Assembly: GCA_033977485.1 (NCBI GenBank)
Contig: CM066994.1
Span: forward strand, 25,326,681 to 25,390,680
Length of the DNA stretch: 64,000 nucleotides
Origin: Hydrangea macrophylla
Taxonomy: Eukaryota; Streptophyta; Magnoliopsida; Cornales; Hydrangeaceae
Direction: 5' to 3'
The notes under the pieces were generated by a model. That model was not told the DNA's origin, did no database searches, and saw only the letters and a list, made by a program, of their open reading frames with translations. Positions 23,342 through 33,748 of the stretch are shown here, one piece after another. A program made the position numbers and the translations under genes. The stretch's first letter is position 1. Every line of letters begins with the position of its first letter.

Positions 23342-23935
23342 GCCGAGAAAGAAGAAGAGAAATGTAATGGTCTCCGAGAAACGTGAAAGAGAAAATATGT
23401 GCATATCAACAAGCAAACTACACGTATTGCACGTGCTAAAGTAGTGACGGTGTGGAGGATAGTGCATACCTATGCAGCTACGCTTACACATGCATGTGAA
23501 AAGGACGTAAGAAGAAGAAAAAAAAAATGTGCAAACCACGCTTCCACATGCATGGGTGGAGAATAGCGCATACCTATGCTTCCACATGCATGCGAAAAGG
23601 ACTTAAGAAGAAAGGAAACGTACAAACCACACTCAAACTCATAGGAAAAACATGAATTCTAAGTACAAGTAATCATAAAAAGCTCATGAAACTCATAGCA
23701 ATCATGATTCCATCATTAATTTATATCCACCATACAATCAATATTGTCACCCAATCCAATGAGATATTGACCCATTTAAGGATCTCAACCTTTCAGGGAT
23801 CAAAGTATAAATATCAAATGTACGTGTCTATAAATTAACTTAGGATTTAGAGCATAAGCATTCATAATAGCCATGAGGTATTAATTATCTTATAAGGCAG
23901 GATAAAAAATTTTCCCTAAGTCGGTCCCGTTTAAT
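23341..23935. other. Sub-repeats and partial copia LTR (copy A)
   Basis: At 23450-23625 two ~100-bp units share CGCATACCTATG, CTTCCACATGCATG and AAAAGGAC-TAAGAAGAA. The tail to 23935 is the same sequence that in copy B continues into the copia 3' LTR ending at 31260, so copy A is cut inside that LTR. Confidence 0.65.
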
Positions 23936-23952
23936 TATCTTAGGATTTATAT
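23936..23952. other. Duplication junction with filler DNA
   Basis: Seventeen bases, TATCTTAGGATTTATAT, join the end of copy A to the start of copy B. They match neither flank's continuation. They closely resemble AACTTAGGATTTAGA at about 23837 and TTATCTTATAAG at about 23886, as expected of templated filler from end-joining repair. Confidence 0.7.
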
Positions 23953-23987
23953 AGTAATTTGCAATCCCCGACAACGGCGCCAAAAAT

Positions 23988-25302
23988 TGATCTTGTCAGA
24001 ATCAAGATAAAAAAGTATACTCTACTTTAAAAGATTTGTAGTGTGGAAGTAGAGGTCGAACCCACAGAGATTGAAATACTAAAGCACTTTAATTTGAAAA
24101 CCTAAATCTAGTTTATTAATGGAATTTTGATTTTGATTTTGATTAAGCTAAAACCAGTGAAAATAAATCTAAACTATGAAAGTAATTAAAAGTTGTTGTA
24201 AATGATATTTAAGGTGAATCTAGGATTGTAAATCCACCACTAGCTTCGTAATAAGTGTATTAATGCATTCAATTAGCTTATTACATTGGATGATAATGGG
24301 GAATTATAACTACAAATCCAATTCCTCCATCAAGAAAATAACCACGATTCAAGCACCAACATAATTCATCTTTGGTTGGCATGGATTGTCTCATACTAAA
24401 CTAGGGTTGCGGCACAATCCGTCTTTCCTAGTCATGAACTATCGGCTACTTGATATCACAATCCAAATAAGCACCATTACATGTAAATAATCCATACAAG
24501 CACAACAAATATAGATCATTGAGCATATCACTTCAAAATATATCTAAGACAAGAATAAACTTTGAAAGTAACGATTTAATCAATAGAAGTTCGGTTTTAT
24601 TATTTAAAATCCTCTGAACATGTAATCATCATCCATACATCGTAAAACTAAAAGAAAAATGTAAATAACACCCTATTACTTGGCTAGGGTTTCATTGAAA
24701 CCCTAGATCTAGGTTTAGTTGACCATAGAATCAAGGATTGGCAGACGTTGATGGAGGAGGCCATGGGAATCCTTGGTCTTCTTCTTCTTCTTCTCCTTGC
24801 TTTTCTCTCTTCAATGGTTGTGTATAATATTCTGTATAAAGGTGTGTATGGAGTTGTGTAACAATGTCTAACCCCAAAATTGATTTACAATAGAGTATAT
24901 ATATAGTTTTGGAGCAAGTTTGGAAGCTTTCCTAAACCTATTTGCACTAAAACTGCTGTATTTTATATTCTGGATGTATATAGGCAGTTTTTTTTTTACG
25001 TAGGAGTCTTCAGTAAACTGAAATACGCATCTTTGATTTTCTATACAGATCATGCGAGAGTGATTTTGGGTGGTCGCGCGAGCAGGTCGCGCTGCTAGAT
25101 TGTCGGGCGAGCTGGCCGCTCGCGCGAGGTGCCTTATTTTGCTTCTTTCAGTCTGTTTTTGCACCCCATTTAGCCTGGATTCTTGTTTCTTCCAAAAGCT
25201 GCTAGAAAATGGAAAACAAAGTAAAAATACACAAAAATAAGAAAAAAAGTACTAACAAATGTGAATTAAGGCGTGTAATTAGGACTTGTTCACTCCCGAT
25301 CA
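23988..25302 (-). repeat. Third LTR copy, generated by the segmental duplication
   Basis: 1315 bp, a near-identical copy of the LTR at 16676-17990, including the following GATCT (25303-25307) and the preceding primer site. It is not a separate insertion, since its left flank is the duplication junction and not host sequence. Confidence 0.92.
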
Positions 25303-25855
25303 GATCTCATTTTGCCTATTCCAAAACATCAAATTTTATGAAAAACGGATTTGTAGAACAAAAGTTACAACAATTTGTAGTTGTTTAGGCATAAAAAAGA
25401 CCTAATGAGTTAAAGAAAAGTAGCATGAGTTTAAGCTTTGAAGGGTTTATTTGAGAGGGCCTTGGCCGCAGCCCCTTTATAAAATGTGCACGTGTTTGGC
25501 CCTTCAAAGAAAGTCTGATCATATGTGAAGGGCCATGCATGGTAAGAATATGAATACTTTAGTTATATCTTCTCTAACAACTTAACCTTTAAGAGTAGAT
25601 GGGTGTTAACAAATTTAATAATTCTAATTTTTCTGTGGAAAGCTTTCGACATTTTGCGCTTCAATTTTACATGAAAGTAGTATAGAATTATTGTTTGTTC
25701 ATTTCAAGTATTGTGCATGTGTTTTTACAAGTAACCAGTGCATTTATTTAATTTTCTTATTTTCTAAAAAGAGTTCAATTAACGACTCATAGTTCAAAAT
25801 GAATCAAGATTCACACTTTCAACAAACCTATTCGTAATTTGGCAATGATTTATAG
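25303..25855 (+). other. Copied intron end (copy B)
   Basis: Matches 17991-18539 and keeps the acceptor TTTATAG|GTCCG, with the same T-rich upstream tract and possible branch region. A transcript from exon 1 could in principle splice here across about 20.7 kb. Confidence 0.8.
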
Positions 25856-26322
25856 GTCCGATTCCAACATCCTTGGGGAACCTTACCGCACTTGAATCGT
25901 TGGACCTTTCCCAAAATGAGCTCTCAGGACATATCCCTGAGCAACTAGTCCAGCTTACCTTTCTTGCAATTTTTAATGTCTCCCATAACCATCTCATCGG
26001 ACCTATACCACGCAGAAATCAATTTGGTACATTCGAAAACAACTCATTTGATGGAAATTCAGGGTTATGTGGAGAACCTTTGTCGAATAAATGTGGGAAT
26101 ACTATAGAATTACCATCACCCGCTTCAACCTTCGAAGATGAGGATTCAGATTTTCCCAATAAACTAGATTGGATCATCATAAGCTTGGGTTATCTAAGTG
26201 GGACAGTTGTCGGGGTCATTGTTGGGAACATTCTGACCAAGAGATATCATTTTTGGTTCGTTCGAAAATTTGGAAAGCCACCAAAATGGAAAAGGGCGAA
26301 AAAAGGGGGCCAAAGAAATTGA
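25856..26322 (+). CDS. Orphan RLP terminal exon (exon 2, copy B)
   Basis: An intact 467-nt copy of RLP exon 2 with the same acceptor, phase and stop. It codes the last LRRs, cap, acidic segment, GxxxG transmembrane helix and basic tail. By eye nine bases differ from copy A. Four are silent. Five change residues: SKKCGT to SNKCGN beside the cap, and Q/V/C to R/G/W in the cytoplasmic tail (FVRKFGKPPKWKR). No second exon 1 lies between the two copies, only an LTR and the copied intron end. It is therefore either an alternative last exon of the gene starting at 2653 or a non-expressed fragment. Nothing in its sequence is broken. Confidence 0.8.
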
Positions 26323-29300
26323 ATTAGAGTAGCCCATTTTTATTGTGGATTGGAACCTATGTTGACATTTTTTGGAGGAGATCAAAAGAACTTTGTATAT
26401 CCTAGTCTTTTAAGCAAATACTAGTGTCTTTACTTTGTATCTCTATGTAGTGCTTTTTCATAATCATTCCTTTTTCTTATGCACTTGGACATAAGCTATA
26501 TCATGTACTTTATTTGGGTCTATGAATGCAGTGGTAGGGGTTAATTTTTCAATTATGAAAAGAGCTGCATTCTTTTCCTTTTTTTTTCTTTGTTTTCGAT
26601 GAAAATATAGAAGTAGAATCCTCACAATGTTGGTGTTGTACAGGTGGGCACCCCAAGACCAATTCACATTCAAGATAATTCACACGAAACTAATAGCAAG
26701 AGCAAGATAGAATATATAACAAGGATAATAAACACAAGATAAGATTTCAATGTGATTCGACCAATCGTGCTTACATCCACCCCCAAGGAATGACTAATCT
26801 TGTATTGATCAACAATTATTACAAGCCACTATCAACTCTCACTCTAAATACTTTTCTGAGTTCTCTCACACATGAATGGACATTTAGATTCTAACTCAGC
26901 TAGTGTAAAGCCTCCATCCGGGCTAACCACTTGAGATGTCAAAAGGTCCTGCACATGAGGAAATACCGATTACTCTCTCCGTCACCTCTTAGGATTCACC
27001 GGTTACTCTCTCCTCCACCAAGGATCGACACCATGTCCATAGCCACAACTTTTATAATCACTTTGAGTTTTCTTTCTCTCTATAGATATACCAAAAGGCG
27101 ACATCCCTCACATGGTGAGCCAAGAGCCACACACCTTTCTTGGTGAGCCAATGTCCAGACAAATTATCTCCACCATATATGCGTTCTGATTTATATAGAA
27201 TACCTTGCCTAATCCTGGTAGAAGTAGATTACCAACATGGTAAACCTTCTCCACAAAGAAACTTCCATTGCAAGTAATCTCATACGAATAGGAAGTTTAT
27301 GTCCTATGGAAACTAACCCCAAACCTCTACCACTCAGATTAGGAAAGCTGATTCTCACACATAATCACTGTTTTTTGCTCTAGTGGTTCGTTCGGGTACA
27401 GCCTTGCTTGCGTGGCACCCAATCGAGTGGAATTTCTGTCTCCAGAGCTTTCTAACCTCGCCTGAGCAGCTTGCTCGAGCTAGATTCCAGTATGAGAAAT
27501 TTAAGCCAAATTCCAATAGTTGGTTGTACAGAAAATGACAATGTTCATCTACATAATGGCATAATTATCAAAACCGACTCGAGGATTAACCCAGCGACGT
27601 AACTAGGTGGATGCGTCGCCGGTTCGACTGTCGGTTTAATTGACTTGGACCAGATTAATTTAATTTTAATTAAAAATTTAATAATAATAGGTTACAAAAA
27701 AATTTTTTTTGTCTTATAACAGAATCGAAGTTCCTTTCAAAAAAATATGGTCAGATAATCTGTCCATTCAAAGATATACTAAAGTGTAACTTTTTTTTTT
27801 TCCCACAATCTAACCATTAGCAACAAAATATGAAGAATGAAGAAGGTTTGACAATTTATAAAATTCTCGCAAAAAAGTGAACCTATCATGTAATTATCAA
27901 CCATTCAGATAAAAAAATTGCAAAATATGTCTAGCTCTGATGAAAATATATACACATTGTGCAAGATGTTGATGAACTACAAAATGGGAATTCGGAAATT
28001 GTTGTGCAGAAGCGAGATAATCAAAGGATCAAAACAATCAAGCAAATTAAGAAATCCAAACCAAACACAAGAAAACAAAATATACACGGTGTAGCAAACT
28101 GCCTAACTGCGAAGGAGGAACCAATGAAGCCACTATACGTAATATGGAATATAATCACTAGTTCACTCAATTCACCAAGAGATACTCTTGAAAAACTTCT
28201 CTAAAACTAAGCAACAAATTATCTTTAGCCTCTCTAAATCCCAGTAGGAATAAGACTACCCACATGATAATACTTCTCTGCCAAGAAACTTAAATCCTAG
28301 TAGGAGTAAGACTCCACATAGTAATACTTCTCCACCAAGAAACCTCCCTTGCAAGTAATCTCATACAAATAGGAAACCTTCTAGCTTGTCCAAAATTGAA
28401 ACTAACTTCAACAGTAATAGATATAAATAATCCAAATTGACAGAATTACAAAATCTGGAAGTTCTTTAAAATCCGGCCGATCAATAACATCTTAATAATG
28501 TCAGGGTATAATAGTAAAATACCCAATACTCCATCCTCTCCTTCCCATTTCTCCATTCTTCCCTTCATTCCGCTTTTTCCATCATCTTTCCAGACATAGC
28601 ATAAAGACAAAACTTTTGCTTGTTTTCGGTTACAAATGAAAACGGTGAGGAAAATAAGAAGAAAAGGAAATATTAACTAAACACGGTGGTTTTGTACGGA
28701 CCAAACACTCTCTCTCTCCCCCATTTTTCTTTTTCGGTAGCCAGTCTCTGGCCCTCTCTCTCTTTCTTCCCTCCCACCCAACTCCATCCTCTCTCTTCCC
28801 TTCCAATTTTCATTTCATCCATGACCCAATCAAACCAAACATTCTCATCACTGACTCATCCCACAATCTCCCTACTGTAGCATAACATCACCCTCACCCC
28901 TTTGTCTATACATACACAAGCAAAAACATAGATATATATATATATAGAGAGAGAGAGTGAGAGAGAGAGAGATAAAATCAACCGAGACTCTTAAACGCTT
29001 AGGTGAGCTCCTTCTATTTTTATTCTTTCTGCAATTTATTTGTGTAGACACAGACAATTTAGGTAAAGAAAACAGAACCTTAAGCTTAGCCATGGCCGTC
29101 TGCCATTAAAGTTTGATTTATTGACCACCACCAAAACTCATGAAACTTATGTCAAAAGGCCCGTATTAGCTCGCTTATTACCCCCTAAGAACAGTTTTTC
29201 AAAATTCTTAGCCAATCATCACGAATTTTTAATTTTTCCATAGACCCACTTCGCGGTTTTATCCAAAATTTGTGTTATTTGATAAAACTTGAGACACCAA

Positions 29301-29510
29301 ACCAATTTATATGAATAGAGCTCGTTGAGAGGATCAATTTTCATATAGGACTTGCATTATTTCGTTGAGAAATGATCTACTTGTGAGTGTTTTACACCCA
29401 AACAAGACATTACTGGGGGTCTCTGTTTCAGTATAACGAAATGAAGAAGATGGGTTAGAGATATTATAATATGGAGCACTATCATTAATGTGTATGGTAT
29501 GAATTGTTCT
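26323..29510. other. Duplicated non-coding stretch (copy B)
   Basis: Matches 19007-22540 less 369 bp. No gene recognised. The parallel frames at 26931-27146 and 27959-28204 reflect copying and not selection. Confidence 0.55.
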
Positions 29511-29516
29511 TTGATT

Positions 29517-30235
29517 AGAAATTGTTGTTTCATGATCACGAATTGTTGTTCCATAAACACAATTGTTGTTTCATGTTCAGTAATTATTGTTCCATGAACA
29601 CAAATTGTTATTCCCTAATCAGTAATTGTTCTTCCATTTAAAATTATCATTCCATGGTCAGTAAATGTTGTTCCATTATCACAAATAATAGTTCCATGAT
29701 TAGTAACTGTTGTTCCATGATTAAAAATTGTGGTTCCATGATCAATAATTGTTGTTCTATAAACACAAATTGTTGTTCTATGATTAAAAATTATTGTTTC
29801 ATTATCAGAAATTCTTGTTCCGTGATCATAAACTGTTGTTCCATAATCATGAATTGTTGATCCATGATCAATAACTATTGTTCCATACACTTAAATTGTT
29901 GTTCAATGATTAGAAATTATTATTTCATGATCAGTAACTGTTATTCTATTATCATAAATTCGATATTATCAACCTATTCATGCTTCTACATGATTTAAGA
30001 AAGAGGTAAACAAAAAGGACTTGTCGAGAACTTACCCAGATTGTTGTTCTATGATCTGTAATTGTTGTTCCATTATTAGAAATTATTGATCTATTATCAT
30101 GAACGGTTGTTCCATTATCAATAAGCATTGTTCCAATTATTAGAAATTGTTGTTCCATGAACATAAATTGTTGTTCCATTATTAGAAATTGTTGTTCCAA
30201 GATCAGTAATTGTTGTTCCACTGTTATAAATTGTC
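29517..30235. repeat. 21-bp GTTGTTCC tandem array (copy B)
   Basis: Counterpart of 22560-23278. Relative to copy A it has gained about one monomer near 29535-29565 and lost one between 30109 and 30112 (the CCGGGATTACAAACGGTTGTT unit of copy A). This shows whole-unit turnover since duplication. Confidence 0.9.
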
Positions 30236-30255
30236 CCCTTCATAACAAACACAGC

Positions 30256-30258
<3 letters not shown>

Positions 30259-30307
<49 letters not shown>
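30259..30307. repeat. (GA)n microsatellite (copy B)
   Basis: GA dinucleotide run, longer than its copy A counterpart. Confidence 0.95.
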
Positions 30308-30308
<1 letters not shown>

Positions 30309-30639
30309 GCCGAGAAAGAAGAAGAGAAATGTAATGGTCTCCGAGAAACGTGAAAGAGAAAATATGTGCATATCAACAAGCAAACTATACGTATTGCACG
30401 TGCTAAAGCAGTGACGGTGTGGAGGATAGTGCATACCTATGCAGCTACGCTTACACATGCATGTGAAAAGGACTTAAGAAGAAGAAAAAAAACGTGCAAA
30501 CCACGCTTCCACATGCATGTGTGGAGAATAGCGCATACCTATGCTTCCACATGCATGCGAAAAGGACTTAAGAAGAAAGGAAACGTACAAACCACACTCA
30601 AACTCATAGGAAAAACATGAATTCTAAGTACAAGTAATC

Positions 30640-31260
30640 ATAAAAAGCTCATAAAACTCATAGCAATCATGATTCCATCATTAATTTATATCCACCATAC
30701 AATCAATATTGTCACCCAATCCAATGAGATATTGACTCATTTAAGGATCTCACCCTTTCAGGGATCAAAGTACTATAAATGTCAAATGTACGTGTCTATA
30801 AATTAACTTAGGATTTAGAGCATAAGCATTCATAATAGCCATGAGGTATTAATTATCTTATAAGGCAGCATAAAAATAATTACCCTAAGTCGGTCCCGTT
30901 TAATGCATAAAGTGTACCAGCATAGTGAGTTGAAACTATACCGTTTCCCGCAGTCAAAGACAAACCTACTACAATACCACGCTGCAATCCTACCAATGGT
31001 GTGTCCAATCCCATCTAAGACTGTAAACCAAAATCTTACATTCAACAAGATCCGATTGTCTGATCTTCCGTGTGTAAGCCAAACTCTACACACCAAACCA
31101 CCTACTATGTAGAATGAAAGACACACATGCATAATATAAAATAAATAATATAATACAAACATTGCCCATACAGATTCTCATAAAAATGGAATAACTGGTT
31201 TTATTGAATGAATAATAAATCAACTCCATAAAGCATGACATTTAGTATATGTCCCTAACA
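30640..31260 (-). mobile_element. Ty1/copia 3' LTR fragment
   Basis: On the minus strand an LTR starts TGTTAGGGACATATAC at 31260, directly after the polypurine tract AAGTGGGAGAT (31261-31271) and downstream of the copia RNase H frame. It runs leftward through AT-rich sequence with AATAAAACC (about 31200). The left end could not be fixed; 30640 is approximate. The duplication breakpoint at 30904 lies inside it. Confidence 0.65.
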
Positions 31261-31304
31261 ATCTCCCACTTAGACTCAAAGCCATGATGCGACACACCTC
31301 ACTC

Positions 31305-31912
31305 CTATCCCTTCCACGTGACTATCAAAAGTCTTGCCTGTAAGCTCTTGGTGAAAGGATCTGCCAGGTTATTTGCTGATGCTATCTTGGTCACTTCAAC
31401 ATCACCTCTTTGCAAGATCTCTCGTATCATGTGATACTTACGCTCAATGTGTTTTCCCGTCTTATAGGCACTAGGTTCCTTTGAGTTAGCAACTGCTTCG
31501 CTATTATTGCAATAAAGGGTAATTGTCGATTGTACCGCAGGTACTACTTTTAGATCCATAAGGAAGTTTCTGAGCCAAACGGCCTCCTTAGTGGCTTCCG
31601 AAGCAGCCATATACTCGGCTTCCATGGTGGAATCAACAATACATGACTGCTTGATACTCCTCCAACTAATGGCTCCACCTCCAAGAGTAAACACATATCC
31701 TGAGGTAAACTTTCTAGAATCCCTATCTGACATGAAATCAGAATCTGTGTACCCAGTGGGTACAAGACTGTTTTCTTGGTAAACTAACATATAGTCTCGA
31801 GTCATTTTCAGATACTTGAGAATATTTTTCACCGCAGTCCAATGTTATTGCCCTAGATTAGACTGATATCCACTAACCATGCCAACAGCAAAGCAGATGT
31901 TAGGTCTAGGAT
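31305..31912 (-). pseudogene. Ty1/copia Pol C-terminal fragment (RT end + RNase H)
   Basis: The minus-strand frame 31305-31832 (175 codons) is a copia RNase H: YTDSDFMSDRDSRKFTSGYVF, LGGGAISWRSIKQSCIVDST, MEAEYMAASEATKEAVWLR, YCNNSEAVA, KHIERKYHMIRE and NNLADPFTKSL. The conserved acidic residues (D of YTDSD, E of MEAEY) are present. The second position, usually DN, reads CNN here. Upstream, across a stop at about 31845, RPNICFAVGMVSGYQSN is the end of the reverse transcriptase. Integrase and most of the RT are missing. The fragment stops at about 31912, where gypsy sequence begins. It is followed by its own polypurine tract and 3' LTR. Confidence 0.88.
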
Positions 31913-33155
31913 GTGACCGGCTTCAAATGTTCAACAAAATCATGCGATACAAATGAATGGGTAGATCCTGAGTCAACAAGTATGCGTGCTAAGTGCGAAC
32001 ATACAAGCACCATACCTAAGACCCCTGTCTCCGAAGCAGCCATATCTCCTGGGTTCATCTGGAATGACCTTCCTTGATGTTGCTCCGTCCTTTGTCCCCC
32101 ATCGTTGGTCTGTCTAGGCTTCGAACCAATAGAAGCCATAGAACTAGCTCTTTGTTGTGGGCATTTCCTCGGACACTCCTTAGATTGATGTCCAAACATT
32201 CCATAATTGTAGCACTTGTCTCTCATATCCGGTATAGCACTTGTATTGTTAGCTCCTTGAGTTTTGTTCAAGAAATTTATCATAAAACATTGGCCAGTGT
32301 GTGGTCGGTTGCACAGTGGACATAACGGTATATTACTTGCTGGTTTCTGAACCCACTGAAACTAGAATTTGAGCCCCTTGTAAACGACCTCTTAAAAGAT
32401 CCACTATAGAACCGGTGATTACCCTCGTGGTTTCTCTTTCCTTGTTGGCCTTGCTGATTTTGTTTTGATCTCTCCATAACACTTTCGGCTACAAGTGGCG
32501 TTTGTTGTACCGCAGCAACAGTCGAATGCTCATAGGTTTCCACCCTCAGGCGGATATTATCCCTCAACCCATCCTCGTACTTTCTTGCTATGTTTTCTTC
32601 TGTCAACACAGACCCCTTTCCAAATCTTAACAAGGCGTTGTACTGTGAAGTGTACTCCATCACAGTCATATCCCCTTGTCAAAGATTATCAAATTCTCTC
32701 TTCTTCGTATTAAGAGCAGCCCTCAGAAAGAATCGTCGATTGAACTCCGCTTTGAATCCCTCCTAAGTTATTGGTGCTCCCTGATCTAGGACGTTCACCC
32801 ACCAATTCTAAGCCTTACCTCTAAGTATATCACTAGCATTCTCAATCTTCTCCCTATTGGTCATCAGAATAGATTTGAAAATCCTTTCCATATCCATAAC
32901 CTAATGCTCTGTCAGCGTCGTTTAAGACGTCCCATGAAACTCTGTCATCTTTTTCCTAGCAAATTGTTCAGACACCTATCTCATACCCCTATTATCAGGC
33001 GCATGTACCATGGCTACCGGTGCTGGTTCAATTAGAGGCCTTGAAGGCAATCGCTCCGCTATATTCCGTATCATATCTCCCATATTCCCAATCATTTCGG
33101 TCATTTGATTCATTCGTCGTGTGTGTGGCAATAAATCTTGGTCATCGTCACTCAT
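31913..33155 (-). pseudogene. Ty3/gypsy Gag-protease fragment (decayed)
   Basis: Minus strand from a start at 33155 (MSDDDQDLLPHTRRMNQM). The Gag body is interrupted by several stops. 32280-32669 holds MTVMEYTSQYNALLRFG and ARKYEDGLRDNIR, typical gypsy Gag. Two CCHC knuckles follow: CPLCNRPHTGQCF at about 32285-32325, split from the upstream frame by a one-base shift, and CYNYGMFGHQSKECP at about 32180-32225. The protease active site ILVDSGSTHSFVSHDFV lies at 31930-31985. The text then stops abruptly at about 31912 against copia Pol sequence. Knuckles bind RNA; the protease would mature Gag-Pol. Not functional as read. Confidence 0.85.
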
Positions 33156-33466
33156 GATTGTAATCCTGTTAATCCCAATGCATAAATCTTGTACTCCATA
33201 GTACCAGCGATCTTTCCAGTATGATCCTTAATAACACACAGATAAATGTCTTTATGATAATCATCGACATCTATGTGGGTTAAGCTTTCCAAAATATCGA
33301 CGACAAAATCTGTCAACTAAGGGCCATTTTGGGGTATTAGTGTCTGGATACGAATCCACCCTTCCATGTCTAAGTACCCAAAATTAATGACTTTCATCCA
33401 AGGGTTTTTTCAGAATGTATCATCCTCGGTGGGCTCTTCTCGTAAGACCCTTCTGAGTAAATCAAT
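33156..33466. other. Non-coding stretch 5' of the gypsy Gag remnant
   Basis: Probably leader or LTR-derived sequence of the gypsy fragment. I could not find a clear primer-binding site or LTR border. Confidence 0.35.
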
Positions 33467-33748
33467 CCATTATATGTAGGAAATCAGAAAGATGGAGCCT
33501 TAACAGTTTGTGAAGGAATTATCAAGTCAATAGTGCATTGAGTAGTCATTTTGTCAGACGCAATAATCTGAATAGGATGGACCGTACTATGCCATGGATC
33601 CCATTCATTATGTGTAAGAAATCAGTAAGATGGAGCCTAATCAGTCCGTGAAGGAATTGTCAAGTCAATAGTACATTGACCAGTCATGTTGTCAGACGCA
33701 GTAATATGAATAGGATGGACCGTACTATGCCATGGATTCCATTCAAAT
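33467..33748. repeat. Direct repeat, two ~140-bp copies
   Basis: AGGATGGACCGTACTATGCC occurs at about 33573 and 33712, and AAGATGGAGCCT and AAGTCAATAG also recur about 139 bp apart. The second copy ends ATTCAAATGTTGTTC, running directly into the 21-bp array. Confidence 0.85.

Larger units (their letters stand above)
16641..23935 (+). repeat. Segmental tandem duplication, copy A
   Basis: About 7.3 kb that recurs head-to-tail at 23953-30904. It starts 35 bp inside the retrotransposon, next to the primer site, runs through the 5' LTR, intron end, RLP exon 2, downstream DNA and the 21-bp array, and stops inside a copia LTR. Seventeen bases (23936-23952) separate the copies. Copy A keeps a 369-bp segment (21161-21529) that copy B lacks. 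Confidence 0.95.
23953..30904 (+). repeat. Segmental tandem duplication, copy B
   Basis: Head-to-tail copy of 16641-23935 with about 2% difference by eye in the exon. It lacks a 369-bp segment: its junction is at about 28480, ATCCGGCCGATCAAT. At the right it continues naturally into the rest of the copia LTR (30905 onward), so this is the original right edge and copy A holds the original left edge. Confidence 0.95.

Noticed and set aside
23988..25302. Independent solo-LTR insertion
   Set aside because: It was copied as part of the 7.3-kb duplication: its left flank is the primer site and junction, not a host target duplication.
30830..31162. 110-codon minus-strand frame rich in aromatic residues
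   Set aside because: It lies in the copia 3' LTR, downstream of the polypurine tract; no domain.
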